Of a stretch of 21,633 bases of DNA, positions 1 through 6,813 are shown piece after piece. Where the stretch lies: assembly GCA_900556845.1 (NCBI GenBank), contig USQO01000028.1:1-21633 (forward strand), written 5' to 3'. Position numbers and translations under genes: made by a program. This DNA is from an uncultured Bacteroides sp. (GTDB lineage: Bacteria > Bacteroidota > Bacteroidia > Bacteroidales > Bacteroidaceae). How positions within the stretch are numbered: the first letter of the stretch is position 1; the number at the start of each line of letters is the position of its first letter. The notes below the pieces were generated by a model. That model saw only the letters and a list, made by a program, of their open reading frames with translations. It did no database searches and was not told the origin of the DNA.

Positions 1-30
1 TCGGCAGCGTCAGATGTGTATAAGAGACAG
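1..30. other. Nextera adapter remnant (artefact)
   Basis: Bases 12-30 are the 19-bp Tn5 mosaic end AGATGTGTATAAGAGACAG, and bases 1-11 continue exactly into the Illumina Nextera read-1 adapter tail. This is library-preparation sequence left at a contig end, not genomic DNA and not a natural transposon: no second end or transposase accompanies it. Genomic sequence starts at about base 31. Confidence 0.97.
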
Positions 31-113
31 AATAAAAACAGTATATTCTTGCATCTAAGAGACAAATTTAAGAAAAAACTTTGTTTTAATCAGATTCGTA
101 TCACAAAATGTTT

Positions 114-121
114 TATTTTTG
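114..121 (+). promoter_or_regulatory. -7 promoter box of asd
   Basis: TATTTTTG fits the Bacteroidota sigma-ABfr -7 consensus TAnnTTTG. Transcription would begin near base 128, giving a leader of about 40 nt before the asd ATG. A TTTG at 80-83 is too far upstream to be a standard -33 element, so only the -7 box is supported. Confidence 0.5.
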
Positions 122-167
122 CAGCGAAAAGAAAGTTTATACATTAACATAAAGTATTTTATAAAAA

Positions 168-1178
168 ATGAAAGTAGCAATTGTTGGAGCGAGCGGAGCC
201 GTGGGACAAGAATTTCTGCGTGTGCTCGATGAAAGAAATTTCCCTATCGATGAATTATTATTGTTCGGTTCTCAGCGCAGTGCCGGTACAAAGTACACAT
301 TCCGCGGTAAAGAAATCGAGGTCAAACTTCTGCAGCACAACGATGACTTTAAAGGAGTAGATATTGCCTTTACTTCAGCCGGTGCCGGAACTTCTAAGGA
401 ATTTGCAGAAACCATTACTAAGTATGGAGCAGTAATGATTGACAATTCAAGCGCATTCCGTATGGAAAACGATGTTCCTTTGGTGGTTCCTGAAGTAAAT
501 GCCGAAGATGCCTTGAACCGTCCAAGAGGTATCATCGCCAACCCTAACTGTACAACCATACAGATGGTAGTGGCCCTGAAAGCTATCGAACAGCTTTCAC
601 ACATCAAACGTGTTCACGTATCTACTTATCAGGCTGCCAGCGGTGCAGGTGCTGCTGCCATGCAGGAACTGTACGAACAGTACAGACAAGTATTGGCCAA
701 CGAACCTGTAACTGTAGAAAAATTTGCTTATCAGCTGGCTTTCAACCTGATTCCCCAGATCGATGTATTTACTGACAACGGATACACAAAAGAAGAAATG
801 AAGATGTATAACGAAACACGTAAAATCATGCACTCGGATGTTCAGGTAAGTGCTACTTGTGTACGTGTTCCGGCTTTGCGTTCTCACTCTGAAAGCATTT
901 GGGTAGAAACAGAACGCCCTGTTACTCCTGAAGAAGCAAGAGAAGCTTTTGCCAACGGCGAAGGTCTGGTATTGATGGATAATCCTGAAAAGAAAGAATA
1001 CCCGATGCCTTTGTTCCTTGCCGGCAAAGACCCTGTTTATGTAGGTCGTATCCGTAAGGACTTGGCTAACGAAAACGGTTTGACTTTCTGGATTGTAGGT
1101 GACCAGATCAAGAAAGGTGCTGCACTGAATGCCGTTCAGATTGCTGAATACCTGATTAAGGTTAAAAACATCGGATAA
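168..1178 (+). CDS. asd: Aspartate-semialdehyde dehydrogenase
   Basis: Catalyses NADPH-dependent reduction of L-aspartyl-4-phosphate to aspartate semialdehyde, the branch point to lysine/diaminopimelate, threonine and methionine; cytoplasmic. The 336-residue protein has the usual family length. The N-terminal Rossmann loop GASGAVG lies at residues 7-13. The catalytic cysteine is Cys128 in NPNCTT, and the acid/base histidine is His240 in the ALRSHSE segment. The ATG directly precedes the KVAIVG strand that starts the nucleotide fold, so the start is secure. It is monocistronic: a promoter box lies at 114-121 and a bidirectional terminator follows 24 nt after the stop. Aspartokinase is not nearby. 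Nothing unusual is seen in the protein. Confidence 0.97.
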   Translation: MKVAIVGASGAVGQEFLRVLDERNFPIDELLLFGSQRSAGTKYTFRGKEIEVKLLQHNDDFKGVDIAFTSAGAGTSKEFAETITKYGAVMIDNSSAFRMENDVPLVVPEVNAEDALNRPRGIIANPNCTTIQMVVALKAIEQLSHIKRVHVSTYQAASGAGAAAMQELYEQYRQVLANEPVTVEKFAYQLAFNLIPQIDVFTDNGYTKEEMKMYNETRKIMHSDVQVSATCVRVPALRSHSESIWVETERPVTPEEAREAFANGEGLVLMDNPEKKEYPMPLFLAGKDPVYVGRIRKDLANENGLTFWIVGDQIKKGAALNAVQIAEYLIKVKNIG

Positions 1179-1202
1179 GAAAAAACACGTCCATATCTAC
1201 AT

Positions 1203-1236
1203 AAAAAAACTTGGCCCTTATGAGCCAAGTTTTTTT
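1203..1236. terminator. Bidirectional terminator between asd and rfbC
   Basis: An inverted repeat has a 6-bp CTTGGC/GCCAAG stem flanked by A7 and T7, with an 8-nt loop (1216-1223). Either strand gives a hairpin followed by a U run. It lies between the convergent asd and rfbC stop codons and can serve both. Confidence 0.93.
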
Positions 1237-1240
1237 ATAA

Positions 1241-1816
1241 CTATTCTTGATACAAATTTTCCGAATAATAAAATGTTTCGGGCAAGTCTTTCAGTAACGG
1301 ATGGTGTTTGTCTTTCTCGGACAAAATAACCGAAGCTTCGGGAATTCGCCAGTCTATTCCTAAAGCCGGGTCGTTCCAGGCAATAGCTCCCTCGCTTTGA
1401 GGTGCATAGAAATTATCGCATTTATACTGAAACACCACTTCATCTGTCAGTACACTGAATCCATGAGCAAAACCACGAGGGATGAACAACTGACGACGGT
1501 TCTCTGCTGTCAACTCTACAGCTACATGCTTGCCGTAAGTAGGCGACCCTACCCGTAGATCCACAGCCACATCGAGCACCGCTCCCTGAATCACACGTAC
1601 CAGTTTGCTTTGCGCAAAAGGCGGTTTCTGAAAATGCAACCCACGCAATACGCCGTAAACCGACTTACTTTCATTATCCTGCACAAATTTCACCGGACGG
1701 ACTTTCTCATCGAATTCCCGCTGGGAAAACGATTCGAAAAAATACCCTCTATCATCCTTAAACAGGCGGGGTTCTAAAATTACGACACCCTCTAGCTCCG
1801 TTTTTATTACTTCCAT
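1241..1816 (-). CDS. rfbC: dTDP-4-dehydrorhamnose 3,5-epimerase
   Basis: Epimerises C3 and C5 of dTDP-4-keto-6-deoxyglucose, the third step of dTDP-L-rhamnose synthesis for surface polysaccharides; cytoplasmic cupin (RmlC family). The 191-residue length is typical. The catalytic His is His61 in RGLHFQ, the catalytic Tyr is probably Tyr131 in QYKCDNFY, and the supporting Asp is probably Asp169 in SEKDKHH. The FIPRGFAHGF cupin segment (111-120) is intact. The ATG directly abuts the rfbA stop codon with no spacer, so translation of the pair is probably coupled. The usual partners rfbB (dehydratase) and rfbD (reductase) are absent from the window; the next gene is the convergent asd. Confidence 0.96.
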   Translation of the reverse strand: MEVIKTELEGVVILEPRLFKDDRGYFFESFSQREFDEKVRPVKFVQDNESKSVYGVLRGLHFQKPPFAQSKLVRVIQGAVLDVAVDLRVGSPTYGKHVAVELTAENRRQLFIPRGFAHGFSVLTDEVVFQYKCDNFYAPQSEGAIAWNDPALGIDWRIPEASVILSEKDKHHPLLKDLPETFYYSENLYQE

Positions 1817-2704
1817 TTATTCTAAATTTAATTCTTTAATCACTTTCAGCAGATACTGGCCATACTGGTTTTTCAACATTGGCTGAGCCAGTTGTTTCAT
1901 CTTTTCAGGAGTTATCCATCCCTGACGTAATGCAATGCCTTCCAGACAAGCCACTTTCAGCCCCTGTCTTTTCTCTATGACCTCAATATAAGTACTTGCT
2001 TCTGCCAGCGAATCATGCGTTCCAGTGTCCAGCCAGGCAAAACCACGTCCCAATGTCTGCACTTTGAGCTGTCCCATATTCAGAAACTCCTGATTGACAG
2101 AAGTAATCTCCAACTCGCCACGTGCCGACGGACGGATATGTTTTGCTATATCCACCACTTTATTAGGGTAAAAATACAGTCCGGTCACCGCATAATTTGA
2201 TTTAGGATGTTCGGGCTTCTCTTCAATAGAAAGACAGTTGCCCACTGCATCAAATTCGGCTACCCCATAGCGCTCGGGATCGCTTACCCAATAGCCAAAC
2301 ACGGTAGCTTTTCCCTCCTGTTCGGCAGCACGGACGGCTTCTTTCAACATCACCGTAAAGCTGTTTCCATGGAAAATATTATCTCCCAGCACCAGACAGG
2401 CAGCCTCATCGCCAATAAATTCTTCGCCAATGATAAAAGCTTGCGCCAGGCCATCGGGAGAAGGCTGTTCTGCATATTTCAGATGCAAACCATAATCGCT
2501 GCCATCCCCCAGCAGACGACGGAATGAAGGCAAGTCCTGCGGTGTAGAAATAATCAGTATATCCCGTATTCCAGCCAACATCAGCACAGAAATAGGATAA
2601 TAAATCATAGGCTTGTCAAACACCGGAAGCAACTGCTTGGACACACCTTTTGTTATAGGATACAGACGGGTTCCTGACCCTCCAGCCAATACGATACCTT
2701 TCAT
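1817..2704 (-). CDS. rfbA: Glucose-1-phosphate thymidylyltransferase
   Basis: Makes dTDP-glucose from dTTP and glucose-1-phosphate, the first step of the dTDP-rhamnose pathway. With the start at 2704 the protein is 295 residues, the usual RmlA length. The nucleotide-binding signature GGSGTRLYPIT spans residues 8-18, followed by SKQLLPV (22-28). The metal-binding Asp is Asp108 in LGDNIF, and EEKP and TGLYFY segments follow. An in-frame ATG at 2740 would add 12 residues (MYICRNHKNKIA) but overlaps the -7 promoter box at 2730-2737 and has no place in the family, so MKGIVLAGG is chosen. It is the first gene of a two-gene unit with rfbC. Confidence 0.96.
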   Translation of the reverse strand: MKGIVLAGGSGTRLYPITKGVSKQLLPVFDKPMIYYPISVLMLAGIRDILIISTPQDLPSFRRLLGDGSDYGLHLKYAEQPSPDGLAQAFIIGEEFIGDEAACLVLGDNIFHGNSFTVMLKEAVRAAEQEGKATVFGYWVSDPERYGVAEFDAVGNCLSIEEKPEHPKSNYAVTGLYFYPNKVVDIAKHIRPSARGELEITSVNQEFLNMGQLKVQTLGRGFAWLDTGTHDSLAEASTYIEVIEKRQGLKVACLEGIALRQGWITPEKMKQLAQPMLKNQYGQYLLKVIKELNLE

Positions 2705-2729
2705 AGCGATTTTATTTTTATGATTTCTG

Positions 2730-2737
2730 CAAATATA
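2730..2737 (-). promoter_or_regulatory. -7 promoter box of rfbA-rfbC
   Basis: The minus strand reads TATATTTG, an exact TAnnTTTG match. The expected transcription start is near 2723, leaving about 20 nt of leader before the rfbA ATG at 2704 and excluding the upstream ATG at 2740. No clear -33 element is seen. Confidence 0.6.
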
Positions 2738-2931
2738 CATATATAAAATAAAAATCTTGCCTGAAAGTCCAAATACTATGCTATATCATAGTTGCCTGCC
2801 GTTGTTTTATTATATCTGCGAATTCCAACAGCATCACATATGAAACAAACATTGGTCTTTTTTGAGATAAACATTGGACATTGCTGTAACGTAAGTTGGT
2901 CTTTGCAATGATAAGGAAAAGACGCAGTAAC

Positions 2932-2969
2932 AAAAATAAAAAAGCTGGCCTGCCCAAAAGCAGACCAGC
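2932..2969 (-). terminator. Terminator of the glyS-FKBP unit
   Basis: On the minus strand GCTGGTCTGC (2969-2960) pairs with GCAGGCCAGC (2953-2944) over 10 bp including one G-U pair, with a 6-nt loop. It is followed by TTTTTTATTTTT. It lies 31 nt after the FKBP stop codon. The mismatch on the plus strand (C-A) shows that it works in the minus direction. Confidence 0.93.
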
Positions 2970-3000
2970 CAATACGATATAAAAGATTTCTCTTTGTTTT

Positions 3001-3645
3001 TTATTCCTTCTTCAATGCTACAGCAAAGGGTTCTATACCTTTCGGATGAACTATTTTTACCAATGTCACATCAAAAATCAGTGCAGAATTAGTCCGAACT
3101 ATTGACGCTGAAGGAGGATTCATTCCATATCCCATATTAGAAGGTATATGAACTTCCCAACGGTCACCTACTTTCATCTGTTGCAACGCAGTAGTCCAAC
3201 CATTTATCACTCTATTTACAGTAAACGAAGCTGGCTGTGCTGTTTCTAAATCTAATTCATCAGTATAAAAGCTCTGATCGAAAACAACACCATTTATCAT
3301 TTTTCCACGATAATGCACATAAACAGTATCCTGAAATAAAGGACTTACCGTTGACTCAGCCGGAGCACTGGCCAGAATCTTCGCATAAACATAATCGTTT
3401 ACGTCAAACTGAGAACTCAGATTAGCATCCAAATCTGTATCATCAGGTTGGTATTTATAGTTACGGATTATTTTCCACTCACTAGGGTTTTGCTTGGCAA
3501 CATCAGCTATCGAATCGATATAATGCTGGTTACGCTCTGCCCAGTTTGCATACGGATCCTCTACCCCGCTTTCTTCACTACAGGCAGTAAAGCCCAAAGA
3601 AGCAGCCAGCATAAGAATCATTAACCAAAGAGAATTTTTATTCAT
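3001..3645 (-). CDS. FKBP-type peptidyl-prolyl isomerase, lipoprotein
   Basis: Predicted envelope prolyl isomerase of 214 residues. Residues 1-21 form a lipoprotein signal peptide ending in GFTA before Cys22. The next residues SEESGVED are acidic, as in Bacteroidota lipoproteins sent to the cell surface, so outer-membrane and possibly surface location is inferred. The FKBP fold spans about residues 105-198. Pocket residues of the family are recognisable: Tyr in VYVHYRGK (108-115), Phe122-Asp123, Val146-Ile147 with Trp150 in VINGWTTAL, Tyr173 in MGYG, and a closing LIFDVTLVKI strand. Activity is therefore likely retained. Residues 30-100 form a linker region of unknown role. The gene starts 14 nt after the glyS stop and has no promoter box of its own, so it is probably co-transcribed with glyS. 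Confidence 0.92.
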   Translation of the reverse strand: MNKNSLWLMILMLAASLGFTACSEESGVEDPYANWAERNQHYIDSIADVAKQNPSEWKIIRNYKYQPDDTDLDANLSSQFDVNDYVYAKILASAPAESTVSPLFQDTVYVHYRGKMINGVVFDQSFYTDELDLETAQPASFTVNRVINGWTTALQQMKVGDRWEVHIPSNMGYGMNPPSASIVRTNSALIFDVTLVKIVHPKGIEPFAVALKKE

Positions 3646-3659
3646 GTGTTCAAATTAAA

Positions 3660-5201
3660 TTATTGCAATGTCTTCAACAGACTTGTTATACTTACCTTAT
3701 CGGCGATGATATTGTTCAGTTCTGCAATTGGCACACGCACCTGCTCCATGGTATCACGGTTACGCAGTGTTACACAATTGTCTTCCAGTGTCTGATGGTC
3801 TACTGTGATACAGTAAGGAGTACCAATAGCATCCTGACGACGATAACGTTTACCGATAGAGTCTTTTTCGTCGTACTGACAGTGGAAGTGGAACTTCAGG
3901 TCGTTCATGATTTCACGTGCTTTTTCTGGCAGACCATCTTTCTTAACCAATGGCATAACAGCCAGTTTGACAGGAGCCAGAGCTGCAGGCAATTTCAGCA
4001 CAACGCGAGTTTCACCGTTTTCCAGTTTTTCTTCGCAGTAAGAAGCACTCATGATGCTGAGGAACATACGGTCCACACCAATTGAAGTTTCGATAACGTA
4101 CGGAGTGTAGCTTTCGTTGATTTCCGGATCGAAGTATTTGATGCTCTTTCCAGAGAATTTTTCGTGCTGGCTCAAGTCGAAGTTGGTACGGCTGTGGATA
4201 CCTTCAACTTCCTTAAATCCGAACGGCATCAAGAATTCGATGTCGGTTGCAGCATTGGCATAGTGCGCCAGTTTCTCATGATCGTGATAACGGTAGTGGT
4301 CTGCACCGAATCCCAAAGCTTCGTGCCATTTCAAACGGGTTTCTTTCCATTTTTTGAACCACTCCAGTTCTGTTCCCGGCTTAACGAAGAACTGCATTTC
4401 CATCTGTTCGAATTCACGCATACGGAAAATAAACTGACGTGCAACAATTTCGTTACGGAACGCTTTACCAATCTGAGCGATACCAAACGGAATTTTCATA
4501 CGACCGGTTTTCTGTACATTCAGGTAGTTTACAAAAATACCCTGAGCAGTTTCCGGACGAAGGTATACTTTCATTGCTCCATCAGCTGTAGAACCCATTT
4601 CGGTAGAGAACATCAGGTTGAACTGACGTACTTCAGTCCAGTTCTTGGTACCAGAGATAGGACAAACGATTTCTTCGTCAATAATGATCTGACGCAATTC
4701 GTTCAAGTCGGTAGCATTCATGGCTTTTGCAAAACGTTCGTGCAAAGCGTCACGCTTAGCCTGATGTTCCAAAACACGGGCATTCGTACTGCGGAACTGA
4801 GCCTCATCGAAAGCATCGCCAAAACGTTTAGCAGCCTTAGCTACTTCTTTTTCTATTTTTTCATCGTATTTAGCCAGCTGATCTTCAATCAGGACATCTG
4901 CGCGATAACGTTTTTTCGAATCGCGGTTATCAATCAACGGATCATTAAATGCGTCAACGTGTCCTGAAGCTTTCCAAATAGTAGGATGCATAAAGATTGC
5001 AGAATCAATACCTACAATGTTTTCGTGCAGCAGCACCATGCTCTGCCACCAGTATTGCTTGATATTGTTTTTCAACTCCACACCCATCTGACCATAGTCG
5101 TATACTGCACCCAAGCCATCGTAAATCTCACTTGAGGGAAATACAAATCCATACTCTTTACAGTGCGAAACCAGTTTCTTAAAAACGTCTTCTTGTGCCA
5201 T
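3660..5201 (-). CDS. glyS: Glycyl-tRNA synthetase (single-chain dimeric type)
   Basis: Charges tRNA-Gly with glycine using ATP; cytoplasmic class II synthetase. The 513-residue single polypeptide is the alpha2 type found in eukaryotes, archaea and many bacteria, not the alpha2beta2 enzyme of Escherichia coli. Landmarks are LRPETAQGIF (214-223), motif 2 around FRNE (248-251) running into QFIFRMREFEQME, and motif 3 at SIGVDRMFLS (373-382). The anticodon-binding domain runs from about residue 400 to the end. An in-frame ATG at 5249 would add 16 residues, but it falls about where transcription should start from the box at 5254-5261. MAQEDVFKKL at 5201 is the conventional start. It heads a two-gene unit with the FKBP lipoprotein. 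Confidence 0.97.
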   Translation of the reverse strand: MAQEDVFKKLVSHCKEYGFVFPSSEIYDGLGAVYDYGQMGVELKNNIKQYWWQSMVLLHENIVGIDSAIFMHPTIWKASGHVDAFNDPLIDNRDSKKRYRADVLIEDQLAKYDEKIEKEVAKAAKRFGDAFDEAQFRSTNARVLEHQAKRDALHERFAKAMNATDLNELRQIIIDEEIVCPISGTKNWTEVRQFNLMFSTEMGSTADGAMKVYLRPETAQGIFVNYLNVQKTGRMKIPFGIAQIGKAFRNEIVARQFIFRMREFEQMEMQFFVKPGTELEWFKKWKETRLKWHEALGFGADHYRYHDHEKLAHYANAATDIEFLMPFGFKEVEGIHSRTNFDLSQHEKFSGKSIKYFDPEINESYTPYVIETSIGVDRMFLSIMSASYCEEKLENGETRVVLKLPAALAPVKLAVMPLVKKDGLPEKAREIMNDLKFHFHCQYDEKDSIGKRYRRQDAIGTPYCITVDHQTLEDNCVTLRNRDTMEQVRVPIAELNNIIADKVSITSLLKTLQ

Positions 5202-5253
5202 TTTCTTTCTAATATTTTGATTTTCTTCTTTGTTCCAACAAATTATCAAGTTG

Positions 5254-5261
5254 CAAAGATA
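5254..5261 (-). promoter_or_regulatory. -7 promoter box of glyS
   Basis: The minus strand reads TATCTTTG, an exact TAnnTTTG match, giving a predicted leader of about 45 nt before the glyS ATG at 5201. The 190-nt gap between glyS and the MATE gene holds this box and the divergent one at 5358-5365. I see no T-box or riboswitch. Confidence 0.6.
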
Positions 5262-5357
5262 GGGATTTCTTCACTAAAATGCCATGTATCTATATTAATT
5301 TATCTTATGTTTCAGGCATTAACGAAACCTCGGGAAACATATATGCTGTTTTTTTTC

Positions 5358-5365
5358 TAATTTTG
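5358..5365 (+). promoter_or_regulatory. -7 promoter box of the MATE gene
   Basis: TAATTTTG is an exact TAnnTTTG match 26 nt before the ATG of the transporter, preceded by a T-rich run. No convincing -33 TTTG is seen at the right spacing. Confidence 0.55.
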
Positions 5366-5391
5366 TAGGATATTCCGCTCTTTAAAATTGT

Positions 5392-6741
5392 ATGCCGATG
5401 AATACAAACCAGAAATCAAAATTCACCTTGATGACTACCGCTCCAGTTCCAAGTCTGATCAGGAAACTGGCCATACCTACCATTATCAGCATGCTCATCA
5501 CTTCTTTCTATGTCATGGCCGATACTTATTTTGTGGGCCAGATAAACACACAGTCGACTGCTGCTGTGGGAATTTCTTTTTCTGTGATGGCTATCATTCA
5601 GGCTTTGGGCTTTTTCTGCGGCCATGGTTCCGGGAATTATATTTCGCGCCGTCTGGGAGCACAGGACTACGAAAATGCCGAAAAAATGGCAGCAACCGGT
5701 TTTTTCTGTGCATTCCTGGTAGGTATAGCAGTAACCGTCATTGGTCTGGTTTTTCTTACTCCCATTTCCAGCATGTTGGGTTCAACTCCCACAATACAGC
5801 CTTATACAGAAACTTATCTGGGCATTATCCTGCTGGGAGCTCCTTTCATGGCCTCGTCGCTGGTATTAAACAACCAAATGCGTTTTCAGGGGAATGCCAT
5901 CTATGCCATGTTCGGTATCGGACTAGGAGCAATTCTGAATATAGCTTTAGACCCACTTCTTATTTTTACATTCGATATGGGTATCAAGGGAGCTGCCATT
6001 GCCACACTGACCAGCCAGGTTTGCAGTTTTCTGTTATTGCTGTATCTGGACAGCAGGGGAACAAACATCCGCATCCGGTTTAAACACTTTTCCCCTACTC
6101 CGGCCTTACTGAAAGAAATTGTTTACGGTGGAAGTCCCTCCCTATGCCGGCAGGGACTGGCCAGTCTGGCCACCATTCTGCTCAACGTTTCGGCAGGTGT
6201 ATATGGCGATGCTGCTATTGCAGGCATGTCGATTGTCACACGTATCTGTATGTTCATAAACTCGTTTGTCATTGGTTTCGGACAAGGATTCCAGCCAGTC
6301 TGCGGTTTCAATTATGGAGCAGGATTTTACCGGAGAGTGCGCGAAGGATTTTGGTACTGCGTAAAAACAGGTATTGTTTTCCTGGTGCTTTGTTCCATCG
6401 TAGGATATGTTTATGCTCCCGAAATTGTAGCCTGGTTCCGGAAAGACGACATACATGTAATCGAAATAGGCGCCCGCGCCTTACGCTGGCAGCTCATTAC
6501 CCTGCCGTTGGGTGCCTGGGTTATTTTGTGCAACATGCTGTTGCAAACCATACGCAAACCTGTGCAGGCTGTTATTTTATCCTCGGCACGCCAAGGATTG
6601 TTCTTCATCCCTTTCATCCTGATTCTGCCCTATTTTTTAGGACTGCAAGGAGTTGAGATGTGTCAGGCAGCAGCCGATTTATGCTCTTTCCTGCTGGCTA
6701 TCCCGCTAACAGTGCCTATACTAAAATCATTCAGAAAATAA
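5392..6741 (+). CDS. MATE family efflux transporter
   Basis: Inner-membrane multidrug/toxin extrusion antiporter of 449 residues, the usual length for 12 transmembrane helices in two homologous halves. Family marks are the TM1 acidic residue Asp44 in VMADTYFVG, NYISRRLGAQDYENAE (82-97) after the second helix, NIALDPLLIF (183-192), and the second-half segment GFGQGFQPVCGFNYGAG. Coupling to Na+ or H+ and the substrate cannot be read from sequence. The start is uncertain by two codons: ATG at 5392 or 5398. It is divergent from glyS and has its own -7 box. It ends 72 nt before parC, separated from it by a dyad (6747-6777) and the parC promoter. MATE proteins of Bacteroides such as BexA export fluoroquinolones, but orthology is not claimed here. 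Confidence 0.93.
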   Translation: MPMNTNQKSKFTLMTTAPVPSLIRKLAIPTIISMLITSFYVMADTYFVGQINTQSTAAVGISFSVMAIIQALGFFCGHGSGNYISRRLGAQDYENAEKMAATGFFCAFLVGIAVTVIGLVFLTPISSMLGSTPTIQPYTETYLGIILLGAPFMASSLVLNNQMRFQGNAIYAMFGIGLGAILNIALDPLLIFTFDMGIKGAAIATLTSQVCSFLLLLYLDSRGTNIRIRFKHFSPTPALLKEIVYGGSPSLCRQGLASLATILLNVSAGVYGDAAIAGMSIVTRICMFINSFVIGFGQGFQPVCGFNYGAGFYRRVREGFWYCVKTGIVFLVLCSIVGYVYAPEIVAWFRKDDIHVIEIGARALRWQLITLPLGAWVILCNMLLQTIRKPVQAVILSSARQGLFFIPFILILPYFLGLQGVEMCQAAADLCSFLLAIPLTVPILKSFRK

Positions 6742-6746
6742 ATTGT

Positions 6747-6777
6747 TTTTGCAAACGTCATACGCTGACGTTCAAAA
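6747..6777. repeat. Inverted repeat between MATE gene and parC
   Basis: TTTTG-CA-AACGTCA, loop TACGC, then TGACGTT-CAAAA: 12 pairable positions with a 2-nt bulge in the left arm, starting 5 nt after the MATE stop. No uninterrupted U run follows, so it is an imperfect terminator. It could instead be an operator, because its right arm lies 9-20 nt upstream of the parC -7 box. Confidence 0.7.
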
Positions 6778-6785
6778 GATTTTCG

Positions 6786-6793
6786 TAATTTTG
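6786..6793 (+). promoter_or_regulatory. -7 promoter box of parC
   Basis: TAATTTTG matches TAnnTTTG exactly. Transcription would begin about 6800, leaving a leader of only about 14 nt before the ATG at 6814. An out-of-frame ATG at 6810 lies inside this leader. Confidence 0.6.
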
Positions 6794-6813
6794 TGCCTAT
6801 ATTATATTAATGT

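Noticed and set aside
56..64. TAAGAGACA, resembling the end of the Tn5 mosaic end a second time
   Set aside because: Only nine bases match, with no extended adapter sequence around them. It is taken as chance in genomic DNA.
2705..2740. N-terminal extension of RfbA by 12 residues
   Set aside because: The extra codons overlap the -7 promoter box, and the family starts at MKGIVLAGG.
2781..2972. 63-codon minus-strand ORF with a hydrophobic N terminus
   Set aside because: Its first third is encoded by the terminator hairpin of the glyS-FKBP unit. There is no promoter box at its start and no recognisable family.
4164..4967. 267-codon plus-strand ORF opposite glyS
   Set aside because: It is antisense to a clear synthetase domain. 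The Phe/Thr/Val-rich composition reflects the complement of glyS codons, and no family is recognisable.
5202..5249. N-terminal extension of GlyRS by 16 residues
   Set aside because: The upstream ATG falls at the predicted transcription start, and the extension has no family counterpart.
5388..6083. 231-codon ORF overlapping the MATE gene in another frame
   Set aside because: Its His/Ser/Cys-rich composition is that of a shadow frame; the MATE frame carries all family motifs.
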